A DNA stretch of 64,000 bases from Tieghemostelium lacteum (taxonomy: Eukaryota > Evosea > Eumycetozoa > Dictyosteliales > Raperosteliaceae), in contig LODT01000048.1 in NCBI GenBank assembly GCA_001606155.1, positions 62,001 through 126,000 on the forward strand, in the 5' to 3' direction. The notes beneath the pieces were generated by a model, which had not been told where the DNA came from, searched no databases, and saw only the letters and a program-made list of their open reading frames with translations. A program made the position numbers and the translations under genes. Shown here one piece after another: positions 1-12,588 of this stretch. Position 1 is the stretch's first letter; each line of letters starts with the position of its first letter.

Positions 1-948
1 TGCACAAACTGGTGCTAATTCACTATTTAAATTTTTAATAATTAATCTGAGTTTACACATGAATGGTTAGTATTATCTCTACTCTGTTTTTGTTATGATA
101 TATAAATACTTTAAGAAATCTCTATATTTTTCAGAATTTGGGATAGAATTTAAAAGTTGATCAATATCAGTTGATTTATCAACCAATTTTAAATGTGAAC
201 TCTCATGTTGATAGAGAATGGATAGAATAAATAGTAATGTTGGTGTTCTAGTGGCATGAAAATTTGACCATTTGAATTGAAGTACTTGATTGAGCGGTTG
301 AAAATGTGAAGATATCTCTTTGAAATGTACCTGATCTGGTTGTTTATCATCTGTATTCTTTAGGATATATGTAAACTCTGCACCCAAATCAGAGAAAAAG
401 TAACCATTCATTCCAAAACTCATTGTTGAAATAAAATACTTTTGATTGAGTCTTGCAAGGTTATTAATCTTTACAGTGCTGTTAAAACTGTGATCTGACA
501 TACAAATGACTGTATATTCTTTAACTAATTCACTGTCAATATCATTTATATCTTTATCTAAAACCTGTACATTAACTAATGGATTTAACTCTACAATTGA
601 AGCTACTGATTCATCTGATCTCTAATGATGTGTTATAATTAGGTTTATATATAAATTTGTTTTTTAGTCTAATGTTTAATGTACCTTTTTACCAACAGAA
701 GAGGTTGTTAGAAATAGATGTGCGCTTAGATCAGAATAAGTAACAATATGATTATCAATTAAAGCAATAGAATCAACACCAGCTAAAACTACATTTTTAA
801 TGATTTCGGACATTAGACCATTGATGCCAATAAATAATACTTTACTTTGACGTAGTTTAATTTGTGCATCTACACCCCATAATCTAATTCCTCTATCATA
901 TAATGCAGCTTCATAATCTGTTAATTTATTTTCTGATGTTGATTGCAT
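1..948 (-). CDS. SUMO-activating enzyme subunit 1 (SAE1/Aos1), 3' end outside window
   Basis: This is the non-catalytic half of the heterodimeric SUMO E1, which pairs with Uba2 to adenylate SUMO in the nucleus. The N-terminus reads YDRGIRLWGVDAQ and then VLFIGINGLMSEIIKNVVLAG, the ThiF/Rossmann start typical of Aos1; no catalytic Cys is expected. Three exons fit: 948-685, 621-83 and 46 to the window edge. Joining the first two gives VGKKRSDESV followed by LNPLVNVQV, as in the family. The third begins with LIIKNLNSELAPVCA, and LAPVCA is the conserved Aos1 motif before the C-terminal helix. The intron 82-47 is only about 36 bases and carries a TACTAAC-like branch site. The ATG at 948 is the first in frame before the domain. 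Identity is secure; the missing end lies to the left of base 1. Confidence 0.9.
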
Positions 949-1183
949 TTTGCTAAAATATGATTTTGTTTGTCAAAACTTTTTTTAATATTAAGTCTTT
1001 TAGCGTGATTTCTAAAAAATGAAAAAGTGCATTGCATTTCCTTTGATTTTTGTTTGAAATGGCAATTATACTAAAAAGCATTTTATATTTTATTTAATTT
1101 AAATGGTGAGGGGGATTGTTAAGTGAAGTTTAGAGGAGTTGTTATAGTTGGTGGTGATAATGGTAGCGATAAGTGAATTAAAA

Positions 1184-3492
1184 TTAATTTACATTACTAA
1201 AATATAATACATCTCTGTCATTGTCCACCCTTAGATTTGATAAAGCATTTTGAATAGCTTCATTTGATGAAAAGTAATCATGTTTAGATATTTTAGAAGA
1301 TAGAGTTTCACCAATTACAATTCTGACATTGGGTACTGGATCTTTAGTTAGGTTTAAAAGTGTTGGTAAAAAGTTGGCTTCAAAGTAACTGGAGTCGATT
1401 TGGTCAATAAGATAACTGCAAATCTTTATATATACTTGTCTGTTGTAATAGGCTTGATTAGTTCCAAGTTGTTTAATTTGATTCAAAATTTGATCTTTTT
1501 GTTCAGTTAAAATTTGAGTTTCATTTTCAGTTGTAGATGGTGATGATGTATTATTATTAATATTACTATTATTATTGTTATTGTTACTATTATTATTTAA
1601 TTGTTGTTGTTGTTGTTGATGTTGTTCAATATTATAATTTAAAATCTTTAAAATTAAATTACCAACACTTGATGCTGCATAATTTCTTACTTTACACACT
1701 GAATCATTTAATAATAAAATTAAAAATGGTGCTAATTCATTTAATACTATTCGGAAACTAAATAAATCACACATTTTACCTAATTGCCTGATTATAATTA
1801 TAATTATTAGAAATTTATATTATTATAATAAGGGAGGTTAATATTATTTAATAATACATACTTTGCAATTAATTTTCTAAATCTCCACTTATTTGGATCA
1901 CTAACTATTGTACTGATAATTGGTATATAAGATTCTCTTAGTTGACCTGGATCAAGACACAAGAGGAAATCATAAAAGTTCTTTATGACACCAACTTTAA
2001 CCTCATCCAAATCCTGTAAAAATAGATTAAAACTAGATAACAGTGATTGTTTAGTTTCATTTTGACCTAGAATCTTTGCAATTTCGTGAATGGAATGACT
2101 GAGTGATCTTCTAACTTTCCAATTGGTATCACTGACCAAAGTGATATATGTATCTTTAAGTTCATTCCATCTAGCTTGACCTATAGTCATTAAAACAGCA
2201 GGGAAATTAAATGCACAACGTGTAATTAAATCACTATCTGGGAATTTAATACTAGATGGATTAATCATATCTGTAAAATATCTAATCAATTTTGGTGTAA
2301 CTTGTGATCCATCAAATGTTGCTATAAAAGGTCCCAAATTCTGAAATGCTGTATTATTCACCCATCTAGATGACTATTAATTTTAAATAATATTAGAATT
2401 TGATTCATAATGTTTCAGTATTGAAGAGTTGACTTATATCCCTTACATCTTCAACAACAAACTGTTCAAATACATTAATTAATTTTGAATATCTTTCAAT
2501 TGGTGAAATATTTTGAGAAACTATAACTAAAACTTCTGCACAACCTTTTCTAACTATCCACATTTCATCTTGTGCTAATTGTAAATAAACTGGTAACTAA
2601 ATATACATGTTAAAATACTATAATCTTTGTTTAAAATGTAATAGAATAAACATACCAAAATTTCAGTTGTATCTTTGGTTCCTAAAATCTGACAAATATT
2701 ACCCAAATTCAAGGCCATTGCCTTTCTAACTCTAAAAGAACTGTCACTAGCTAATTTAATTACAAATGGTAATATACTCTGTTTAGTTAGATGAACTCCC
2801 AAAATTGGAGATAAATTATGACATAACTGATATTAATTAAGGGTGGTCCAAAAAAAAAAAATTTTTTTTAAGAAGATATTAAAGTGTTAGAAGTTACACT
2901 TTTTGTTATTAGAGTGTCTTTTTGATTGATAAATGAGACTTACATTAGCAGCTTGAACTCTGTGCTCTTCATCAGTACTATCGTTAACTAGACTCTTTAG
3001 AAATGGTATTAGATTAGTTTCTTGATCTTCAGTTTTAATCAATTTTGCCATTTCTTGAAGTGCCTCCACAGCTGACATTCTAACTTGTGGATTAGAGTCA
3101 GTTGTCAATCTAGCTACATGTGGTAGTAGAGAGTGAAGAATTTTAGTATACCCTTCATCACCACCACTCTGGAGGAAACAACTACTAATCTGAGGTATCT
3201 GTTCTACAAGTGCCTGTCTAATTACTGGTTCTGGATCATTCACTAACTCATCAATAATTGTCAATAGTATTGCATTGGCCTGTTCAAATTCCTGTTGAAT
3301 TACCTCTGAAAACTCTCTAACTACATAAAGTCTGTGAAGTACTATTCCTGATGATGCATATTTCTGTATCTTCACTAGTAAAGGTAAACTATCATCTATA
3401 ACATAATCATTTACTCCTTCATCTGGATACTGTTCCTGACTTCCAAATTCATTTGAAGATTGGTTACTTAAAAATCCAATAAAATCTGACAT
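1184..3492 (-). CDS. Protein phosphatase 4 regulatory subunit 1 (PP4R1) homologue
   Basis: A HEAT-repeat scaffold predicted to bind the PP4 catalytic subunit. Five exons keep phase: 3492-2944, 2826-2656, 2596-2447, 2373-1862 and 1787-1184, giving about 661 residues. The N-terminal segment (LPLLVKIQKYASS) resembles the PP4R1 start, and the fourth exon has SSRWVNNTAFQNLGPFIATF, which matches PP4R1 far better than the PP2A A subunit. HEAT-like units with repeated VR pairs (NPQVRMSAVEAL, SSFRVRKAMALNLG, TNWKVRRSLSHSI) run through the protein. A Gln/Asn-rich loop near residues 525-550 interrupts the C-terminal HEAT units and looks like dictyostelid low-complexity sequence. The extreme C-terminus after DRDVLYFSNVN is short and could have a further small exon; I saw none. 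Family call is firm, exact C-terminus less so. Confidence 0.87.
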
Positions 3493-4005
3493 TTTTCTAT
3501 ATGATATATCAAAAATGGATTATTTCAATAAAGAAAAAAAAATAAAGTAAAAAAAAAAAAAAAATAAATAGCAAAAAAAATTAAAAATTAGATATTATCT
3601 CATTCTTCATCTTCATCTTTGACCATCAAAAACACTCGAAATCATTAATATAAAATTTAGTTTTCAAATTTTCAAAACTTTATTTATTTCATGTTCTACT
3701 TTAAGAAATTATCTTTGTATCTTTCATATACACTTTTCTAAAACCACTAAACTTCAAACCATTTAAGTTATATTATCATATTTATTTTATTGTAATATAA
3801 AATTTTTATCTCATATTCATATGGTTTAATCTCAGTATATAAAAAATTTTTTTATTAAATTCTTTAATTTATTTTAGTTAATTCTAGAATATTATTATTC
3901 TTCTTTTTGTATTTGTTTATATATATTATATTTAAAGTAGAATTTAAAATTAATAGTATATTTTTTTTAAAATGATTGGAGGTTTAGATAAATTATTTTT
4001 TTTTT
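3493..4005. promoter_or_regulatory. Divergent intergenic region between PP4R1 and the coiled-coil gene
   Basis: About 510 bases between two genes transcribed away from each other, so it must hold both promoters. It is almost pure A/T with long A and T runs and several TATA-like stretches, as in dictyostelid promoters. I see no open frame, RNA gene or repeat. An ATG at 3971 opens only a short frame that differs from the coiled-coil gene. Confidence 0.4.
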
Positions 4006-4434
4006 ATGAAGAAGAAAGGAGATCCAAATCTTAGAAGAAATCAAAAAGCATTAAAGCCAATTGAAGCTCCACCTATTTACAGAGAGAGTTCTAGTTTTAA
4101 ATATAAATTGGATACTTTAATTAAAAATTATAAAGATTTAACTGAAAAAATACAAAATCTTGAAGAAAAGCTATCAGAATGTACCAAAGAAAAAGATGAA
4201 ATAGTGAAACAACTAGAATCGGAAAAGTATAAAGTTTCGGAATTAGAATCAACTTTAAAACAACTCAAAGGAGTTCAAGAAAATAGAAATAATCAATATT
4301 CATATTCAACACCTTATCACAAATATAAGAATAGATTACAAAATACTAACCTAGGGAATTATCATAATATTAATTCTAACAATATACCAAGAACAAATTA
4401 CAGACATTCCACAGTATATTACAATAATAAATAA
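4006..4434 (+). CDS. Small coiled-coil protein, unknown function
   Basis: A 142-residue protein without introns. The N-terminus is basic (MKKKGDPNLRRNQK). Residues about 30-90 form a heptad-like, charge-rich segment (LTEKIQNLEEKLSECTKEKD) that should be a coiled coil, and the last 50 residues are rich in Asn and Tyr. I recognise no family. An upstream ATG at 3971 is in another frame and soon ends, so the ATG at 4006 is preferred. It ends about 70 bases from the 3' end of the convergent F-box-like gene. It is a plausible real gene because the coding bias differs from the surrounding A/T-rich DNA, but there is no functional clue. Confidence 0.6.
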   Translation: MKKKGDPNLRRNQKALKPIEAPPIYRESSSFKYKLDTLIKNYKDLTEKIQNLEEKLSECTKEKDEIVKQLESEKYKVSELESTLKQLKGVQENRNNQYSYSTPYHKYKNRLQNTNLGNYHNINSNNIPRTNYRHSTVYYNNK

Positions 4435-4508
4435 GATTATTATTTAATATTTGATTTTAAAAGTGTTTCTATTTTTTTTGTTAATTTTAATTAGAATAAA
4501 TACAATTT

Positions 4509-6212
4509 TTAATATAATTTATTTTTTATGATATTAAGGATATCTATCAGCTTATTGTTAGAATCTTGACCATGATTGGCAAAAGATATTTTAAAAAGTC
4601 TATATGAATGTTTTTCTATAGTTTCTTTGAAATGAAGAATTGTAGCCTGATCTAGTGTTTCAGAAGCCAAATAAGAAAAGTATAAATTATTTAGAGTTTG
4701 CTTTTTTTCAATTAAATTGGTAATCCCTGTAAAGAATTCATTTGGTAATTCTCTTTTTGTTCCTATATAAACTGACAGTATTTTTAGGGTTACTAAAGGA
4801 CATTGACTGTCAATAATAACATTTGATAATGTAATTATATTGAACTTTGTATCCGATTCTCTATCTATAAGTGCTTGAGTTTGAAAGAACTCCAATTGTT
4901 TACTATTTTCAAATAGTATTAACAAATTGTTAAAATTAATCTTTGTTATATTCAAATAGGTTAAATGAGTAGCCATCGATTCAATATAGATGGTAGGTAA
5001 TAGACTGTCTAATGTTTTACCATTGAAATTGTTTCCCAATTTAAGTTTCTTAATTTTACCTTTTGACAATATAGATTTCATATCAACATCCTGATAATTA
5101 CCTTGAATTTCCAATGATGTACAATTAGAGTGAATTAATAATAGATTTGGAAAATCTCTATAATCTTTAACTGTTATTTCATTTAAATTACTAAAGCCAC
5201 TAGACCACAACTGATAAATTGTTTCAATAGTTTGACCAAATGAATACTGATCAGTGTGCATATAAAACGTCTTTAATGTGCTATTTTGAATTGTTAAATT
5301 GTTAACTGAACTACATTGGTAAATATCATTACCCAACAACTTCAGTGATGTTAAGGATTTGTTAGAATTGATAAAATCAACCAGTGGCATTAAATTAAGT
5401 TCATTTGTCCAACTTGGATATCCAACTACTGATGATAAATTTAATTCAATTAATGATTTACAACTACTTTCAATAATCTCTAAAAGTGAACTAAGTTGTT
5501 GATTACTATTCTCTACCATTGTGAAATACAAAGTCTCTAAATGATGCAAATGTCTAAAGATCAATTTCCATTGTGGATCAACTAAACTCTTTACTCTAAG
5601 ATATTTCAAAGTCTGACCAAGACACGTTAAAGTATTTATATCTTGTAACTCTAATTCAATTGACAATCTACCTATATTTCTAGGTAGAGTTACATTAAAT
5701 TTTGGTTCATTTTTCACTAACAATAGAGCATTATCAGTAAAATGAAATATTTGTAATGTGTCTTCTACATTTGGTAGCTTCATTAGTTTTTCTACAATAC
5801 TATTACACTCAAATGCATTATCATAGTGTGCATAGATAGCATGTAATATTCCCTCACCACTTTGTAAACAATCCCAAAGTATTTGGTAGCTATTATCACC
5901 CATATATCCTACAAGTCTAGAATGACAAGTTACAGAAATTAACAATTTTCTACTTGAAGGTCTATACTTTAGTCTCTCTACATCTTTGTCAGATTTGATA
6001 ACAAACTCTATATATTTCTTTGACAACGCACTATACCAACTCTTACAAACTAATCTGTAAACATTGGTCATCTGTTCATGTGTTTTATTATAAATATGCT
6101 CTAATGAATACATTCCAATACAACTTTTTACATCATGATAAAATGTATCGATATAATCTAGTATCTTTAATAATATAACTTGTAGTGACATTCTTTCATC
6201 TAAAAATATCAA
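4509..6212 (-). CDS. F-box/leucine-rich-like protein (567 aa)
   Basis: Single-exon gene. Residues about 8-65 look like a divergent F-box: a hydrophobic start (MSLQVILLKILDYI), a long insertion, then YRLVCKSWYSALSKK, where the VCKSWY core is typical. The rest is a string of leucine/asparagine-rich segments (LKYLRVKSL, LIELNLSSVVGYP, SLTSLKLLGNDI) that read as irregular leucine-rich repeats. Proteins of this kind are numerous in dictyostelids and presumably act as substrate adaptors of SCF ubiquitin ligases, but no substrate can be inferred. Two longer relatives occur in this window (8950-12470 and 40795-44618). The first Met at 6212 and the second eight residues later (MSLQ) are both possible starts; the second sits right at the F-box. 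Confidence 0.75.
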   Translation of the reverse strand: MIFLDERMSLQVILLKILDYIDTFYHDVKSCIGMYSLEHIYNKTHEQMTNVYRLVCKSWYSALSKKYIEFVIKSDKDVERLKYRPSSRKLLISVTCHSRLVGYMGDNSYQILWDCLQSGEGILHAIYAHYDNAFECNSIVEKLMKLPNVEDTLQIFHFTDNALLLVKNEPKFNVTLPRNIGRLSIELELQDINTLTCLGQTLKYLRVKSLVDPQWKLIFRHLHHLETLYFTMVENSNQQLSSLLEIIESSCKSLIELNLSSVVGYPSWTNELNLMPLVDFINSNKSLTSLKLLGNDIYQCSSVNNLTIQNSTLKTFYMHTDQYSFGQTIETIYQLWSSGFSNLNEITVKDYRDFPNLLLIHSNCTSLEIQGNYQDVDMKSILSKGKIKKLKLGNNFNGKTLDSLLPTIYIESMATHLTYLNITKINFNNLLILFENSKQLEFFQTQALIDRESDTKFNIITLSNVIIDSQCPLVTLKILSVYIGTKRELPNEFFTGITNLIEKKQTLNNLYFSYLASETLDQATILHFKETIEKHSYRLFKISFANHGQDSNNKLIDILNIIKNKLY

Positions 6213-6287
6213 ATGCGAAAAATTTTATCACAATACTCCAAATTGTATTTAAATATTTACAATAATTATTGTATTTATTTGGCAGTG

Positions 6288-8822
6288 TTACAGTAAATCA
6301 TTTAGTTCTTGCAAATCATTATCAACATCAGAATCAGAATTTGAAGTTTTTCCACTACTTGAATTACTTGTAGGTGAATCATAAACTGATTGAGAACCAT
6401 CACTTTCATCATCTATACTTGAATTACTACCACCAGAACTACTACTAATATTACTACTATTATCATCAAAGTCATCTCTTTTTCTCTTTAAATTCTTATT
6501 ATTACTACTACTATGATTATTATTATTATTATTACTACTATTATGATTATTATTTTTAATACTATTAAGATAACTATTTATATCGTCACCATCATCATTA
6601 TCACTATTATTTTCTAAATTATCGACATTCATTGAATCATCTTTAGAGAGATCATCGTTTTCATCCTCTAAAAATTCTTCAAGTTCCTTATCAGCATCAT
6701 CCAATGCCTTTTGTAAAGCTTCTTGTGAAATATTTGACAACATTTGATCTACTCCAGTATTTGTACTAGCATTAGTTGTTGTTGTACTATTAGTTGTTTC
6801 TGTAGTTGTTGGTGGTGATTTAGATTTAGAATCATTATTTACTTGTTGTGTAGGTTCATCAGGTAATTGAAAAAAAGATTCATCAGCTCTCTGCCATACT
6901 CTAGTTGATTCAACAATCCATTGAGAAGATACAACATTTATTCCTTTATCAATGGCACTATTTACTTTTGTAGTACCTTTTCTAGCAGCTACAACATGAG
7001 TTGTTCTAGAAGTGATATCATTCTCTACAATAGCTCCAAATTCCTCTGCCAAATGTCGAATTGGCTGATGACTAATTGGTGTACCCAACGGATAGACACC
7101 GCTAAGAACTAAAAAACATCCTTCAAGTATTTCCTTTTTCAACTGATCTAGTATATTCTGTACATGTGGTTTCTTATGTTCACTAAATTCCTTATAAAAA
7201 GTTTCGTGAATTTTCTCTAGTTTAGAGAGAATAGTCAGTAAATGATGATCGTCTTCCTCTGGGCTATTATCTTCCTCTTCTTCGTCCCCTTCATCTTCAT
7301 CATGATCCACATTATTAACATGATCATCTCTGTTATTTAATAATGTACCTAATATTTCAATTTTCAAAAACTTTAATAAATCCAAAAACCACTGAACTTG
7401 TGTGGATGTTGGTTTTAAAGTTTTTAGAGATTTTAAAATCTGATTTGAAGATGTATCCAATTCCATATTCTCCAACGTCACTTCTGAATTACAAAATGAC
7501 TTTACCAATTGAACATCAGACCATGACATATTATTTATAAACTGCATTAAACTATAGAAACTCTCTATAATTCTAACAAAATCACCTTGATTAAATACCG
7601 TAAACTGCTCTCTAGTTATAACATCCAATGAATGAAATTTATCAATTAAATCCTGATTAATTTCCATCTTTGCTAGAGACTCTGCTGTAAACAACTTTGA
7701 CAACAAATCTTGATTACCACTATTCAAATGCAACTGTTTAATATCATTCAATCTATCATCTGGTAGTAATCTACCATTTGAATTACTACCTGTTTGTTGA
7801 GATGCTTGTCTATTCTGTCCACCTCTCGATTGAAAAGTAGCAGTTCTTTCGTGAGGTAAAGAATCAATAACATCGGAAAAATAGATATAAGGTGCAATCT
7901 GAAGTAAATTTCTAGATTTTTTCCAAACATCAGAACGATCATCTACAATTACAACCATAGAATCATCACACGGAAACAGTCTTTGAAGAGTTTTAAAATT
8001 CATACCAATCGAATCATCTCTAGATAGAATTCTCTCTTTAAATAGAATTTGTGTGGGATCGAGAAGTTTAGCAATCTCAGTTGCATAGTTTCTTGTACCC
8101 ATCGTATATATATGTAATTCAAATAGATCATTTACTCTCTGAAGAAACCTTTCTATATGTGGTCTAATCTTTATACAATAGTTCATCATTCCATTGACAA
8201 CAATCTTCTTTATACCTTTCGCCTCTCTATCTACATGATTCCAACGATCAACTGCATTCAAACCCTGTTCAGTTACAGCATGTATAACAGTATGATCCAA
8301 ATCCAATACCAATGATAGTTTCCTATTCAGTCTCAATCTCTCAGCATTTATATCCTCTAATCTCTGTGCCTCCTTCTTACTAACAGTCAATGAAGAGTGA
8401 CCATGTAATATAGAATGTTGATTGGAATTATTCACACTACTATTATCAACTATATTCCTTATTACTCTTTTCTTTGTTAAATCTCTTCCACAAGATGCAC
8501 ATAAACCACTAAATTGTACATCATGAGTACATATATTAATTTTCATAATTTCTTGATTACTATGTATATTAGTGTGTTAATTAGTCTGTCTGTATGCCTG
8601 TTAAAAAATAAACATTTACATTGAAATTATAGAATTATCATTATTTTTAATGAGAAGATCTGTTATGATACCATCCCATTGTGAAATAAAATTAACTTGT
8701 TGTTTATGACTATTGTTGAGTGTAAATACTGCAATGGTATCACCTGAATCTACACTATCACCAATTTTATAATTCCAATGTTCTAGATAACCTTCATATT
8801 TAAATGGAAATGTAATGTTCAT
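6288..8822 (-). CDS. RNA polymerase II CTD phosphatase FCP1
   Basis: FCP1 removes phosphate from the RNA polymerase II C-terminal repeat and binds TFIIF. Two exons fit, 8822-8620 and 8559-6288, giving about 824 residues. The short first exon encodes a biotinyl/lipoyl-like fold (GDSVDSGDTIAVFTL) found at the N-terminus of human FCP1; the phase across the intron reads SIISINQEIMKINICTHD, leading into the Cys-rich GLCASCGRDL seen in the family. The catalytic DxDxT motif is LVLDLDHTV (Asp about 154 and 156), and VVIVDDRSDVW supplies the second acidic pair. A BRCT domain follows (VLSGVYPLG to SSQWIVES). The C-terminal 200 residues are acidic and Asn/Ser-rich, as expected for the TFIIF-binding tail. 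All key residues are present, so it should be active. Confidence 0.93.
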
Positions 8823-8949
8823 ATTTCAGTTCACAACCACCCAAAAATGTGAATGTGAAATGTAAAAAATTACAATAATAAAAAAAAAAAATTAAAAAAA
8901 AAATTAAACAAAACAGTGAAGTTCATCAGTATTCATTAAGTTACATGTT

Positions 8950-11900
8950 TTATTTTTGCCAAGTTTGGAAAAATTTAGTATGAAAGGTATTGGTATATTT
9001 TAGTCTCTTTAAATCTATATATCTCCATTGCTCTTCAATAAGTAGTGAATAAACTGGTAAACGAGCAAATATACACCAACTTAGAGATAGATTTTGAATA
9101 TTTTCACATTTGTCCATCTTGTCAAAGATGGATTGTATAAATTCAATAGAAATTGGTTCAATTGGACAGTTGTCTAGACAGAAACTAATGTGTTTAGTGT
9201 GATGATGTTTGATTACATAGTCAAGCAATGGTAGAATTAGATGAATATCTTTTTGAATGAATCTAATTTGATGTGTTGCACTGGATAGTGATGCTTGATG
9301 ACTATGAATAAATGTTTCCATATCAAAGTCCTCTGTCAGTCTGATTCCAACTTTATGGAATCCATCAAACTTTGTGTAGTTTGCCAAAGAGATATTCATA
9401 ATTGGAGGTTTTTTTAGTTTAGATATGGTATCGTTAAATGATAGTGTATTGTCATTTTCAGTTATTGTTAAACCTGAGCTCCAGAATATGAAGAGTTCTA
9501 CTAGTTTAGGCATTTCAAGTAAGAGTATATCTCTTACAAGGTCACCGAATCCTAGTAGATTATCAAAACATGTAAAACTTAGATTAGTGACTTGAGGTGA
9601 TTGTTTTACAATATGAACTAAACTTTCCATATTATTAAAACTTCCAACTACAATGACAAATTCAATTTTCTTTAGATTGGTGTTCTGTGTGATTATGGAG
9701 AAATCACATTGATGACTTTCATTATCTAAAGAGATAATTAGTGATTCCAATCGATGGTAAATCAATTGGTCAAATACCTCCATTGGCATTTTAGCTAAAT
9801 CTGGTGAATCAATCAGCCTGGGATAGTTTTTATATAGACAGTATTTACTATCGATATTCTCTTGGTTCAGACCATAGGTTGGAATATAATTGAACAAGTT
9901 ATCATCATAATAGTCATCTGAAATGATTTTAGAACAGATATTAAAGAATGACCAACTAACTAATGCCAGATCAACTTTCTCTAGTGAATGTACAGTTGGG
10001 TCATAGTAGATAAAGTGTAGAATCTTTGAGAGAATTATTGAAGGTAATGGTGGAAAAGGTTTCAGCTCAACTATAGATGTGTCTTTTTGAGCCAATCTCC
10101 GCTCTTTTAGGAAATGGTATGAAAGACGAGTTTGATCTAAATGATCAAATATTACATCTGATAGAGATACCATATATTGTGTAAAGAGTTTAGATTTAGA
10201 ACAAATATTTTTATGTCTAACTAGATAATCACAGAGTTGTGTTACCTTTTCTCTAGTGTTTATAGGTGTAGCTAGAGAATAGAGATTTGTAACATCATCC
10301 AAATAGTCTCTTAGAAGATTGGTATTGTCAGCAATTTGATCATTGATTTCAAATATTACAAATAAAGAGAGTTCACAGAAACAGTATATAGGATGTGTCA
10401 ATGGTTTCTCTGGAGTATCATCATAATGATCAAATAGTTGATCTAAAAGTTCAAAATTTGTAAATAGGTTATGAGGAAGTATTGGTACATCCTTACTGAT
10501 ACAAGTTGCATGTTTACTAGCCATATATCCATAGGTATAACTAAAAGTTGAAATCTTCAATTTATCAATCTCCAACTTGATGTATTTATCAGTAATCAAC
10601 ATTATATTCGATCTTACAATAGAATCATAATCGTTATAGTGCAGTGACAAATCAAATTTCTCTAATAACCTTTCAAAACCCTCTCTATCACTTTCAAACA
10701 GACACCTTGCAATGGAATCTCTAAAGAATATATTATACCACATATTCTCAACACCACTATCGTTTACACCCAACAGAAACTTCATAATCACTTTTGCATT
10801 CTCCTTCATCAACCTCTCCAATCTATCTATCACATAGTGGGTAGAAGGCAATGCAAATCCATGTAAATAATCCATTAATGTAACAAACCATTTTATTCTA
10901 AGACTCTGTAACCCTACATTTCCATCAGCTTCTTTAAATCCAATGGTAGATTCAAACTGTGGTAGTAATGTATGTACCCTGTTGCTACTTGGTGCCAGTA
11001 ATGACAAATCACCAATTAGACTTAAACAATAGTCTATATCATCGTTTGTTGTAAAAAATCTCCCAATTAATAGAATGGCTTCTATATGGTTACATGTTTT
11101 TAACAATTGATAGAACTTTTCTTTTTTAATAGTACATCCACTGAATTGGTTTACTGAGATTCCTGAAAATGCAGACAATAAATTTAAATGTTCAATAGAT
11201 GCTATACTATCAAAATATGGTTCTATATTAGAAACTTTTGAAGCTAAATGAATCTGTCCATTATCTTTTTTTATAATTTCAATTATAAACCTTTATAGTA
11301 AAATTAAATTATTGTAAATAATTAATGATTATATTCACATAAAATTCAGTGCAAATACATACCAATCTATTCTGTTTCTAAGAATAATATCAATTTCTTT
11401 TAAATTTAGAAAATCCAAATATTCAATCATTACTCTTTCCCTATTGTGTTCAGTCACGTTATAAACCAATTTATCATCTAATAATACATTTTTTAGATGG
11501 TTAATGATAAACTCTGAAAACTTTTCTGTATAAACTTGATAAAATAGAAAAATGTTCTTTGTTCTATACTTTTTCTAATAAATTGATATTAATAAATTGT
11601 AATTATATTAATAATGGTAAGAAATAAACTTACATAACACATTAAAATTGTTTCTCTATAGAATTCAATTGGTTGTTTACTATCAATTTCTTTTATATCA
11701 GGCATGTAACCAACTACATTAACCAACCCTTTATTAGCCAACTTACTAAAAGTCTCAAAAGAAAATGATTTAAACTCTATGAAATTGGATAAATAGTCAA
11801 TAAGTTTTAACTTTTCCGAGTCAGTCTCTGATAGTAAACTCTGTGAGATTCTCTCTACACGCTGTTTGTTAGGTGCTGGTTTATAATTATCAATTATAAA

Positions 11901-12470
11901 ACTAAATCTATTGGTTCTATCTACAGCTCCTAAAATTCTAAATATTTGAATATCCACAATCATTCTATCAATAACCAAATCTAAAGTAGGTTGATAGTTA
12001 TCTGAATACATTATAAAAACATAACTAATCAATCTCTGTTTTGATATTGGTGAATTCACCCATCCTAGAAATTCTTTGAATATAATGAGTATGAGTGTTA
12101 GGATGATAGATGTTTAAGGTGATAAGATATAACACCTACTGTTATATAGTTTTTGATGATTATATGAGGTATTGTAAACCGTAGTTAATTTGTTTAATTG
12201 TGAGGCTATAGAGAATAGGAGAAGTAGGTAGTTATGTTTACCATTTGTAAGGGCATTATTTGTTGGTTCTGTGACTACTGTATGTTCACTACCCTTAGAA
12301 GCCCATTCATAGAGGGCTTCTGCTTGGAATTCAATTGAATTGTCAATGTTTAATTGACATTGAGTTTTGATATTAGGTTGAAAACAATTATTACCACAAA
12401 ATATACATTTGTTATTACATAAATACACTACATCTAACGAAGGTTCACTAAAAATCTTTATGTGATCCAT
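8950..12470 (-). CDS. Long helical F-box-like/LRR protein (about 1104 aa)
   Basis: I assemble one gene from exons 12470-12140, 12064-11634, 11574-11363 and 11290-8950; all phases agree and the total is 1104 residues. Frames are open across the joins, for example RNRIDW then FIIEIIKKDNG. The first exon has a Cys cluster, CNNKCIFCGNNC, that could bind zinc. Residues about 110-720 are predicted mostly helical with no family I know. Near residue 730-780 there is a divergent F-box (PLPSIILSKILHFIYYD, then LALVSWSFFNICSK), and the rest is leucine-rich. The same order (long helical part, F-box, LRR) occurs in the 40795-44618 gene. A role as an SCF adaptor is inference. The least certain join is the first intron (12139-12065). 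Confidence 0.65.
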
Positions 12471-12588
12471 TGTGTAGTTTTGGTAAAAAAAAATTGGAAA
12501 AAAATATCAGGTCTTTTTGTGGCATTGGGTTGTTTACTTTTATCAATTATTTATTTTAGAGATTATATTATATAGTAATTTAATTTAT

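Noticed and set aside
12114-12470. A separate 118-residue gene
   Set aside because: A GTAGGT donor at 12139 and a TTTCTAG acceptor before 12064 join it in phase to the downstream frame, so I treat it as the first exon of the 1104-residue protein, with some doubt.
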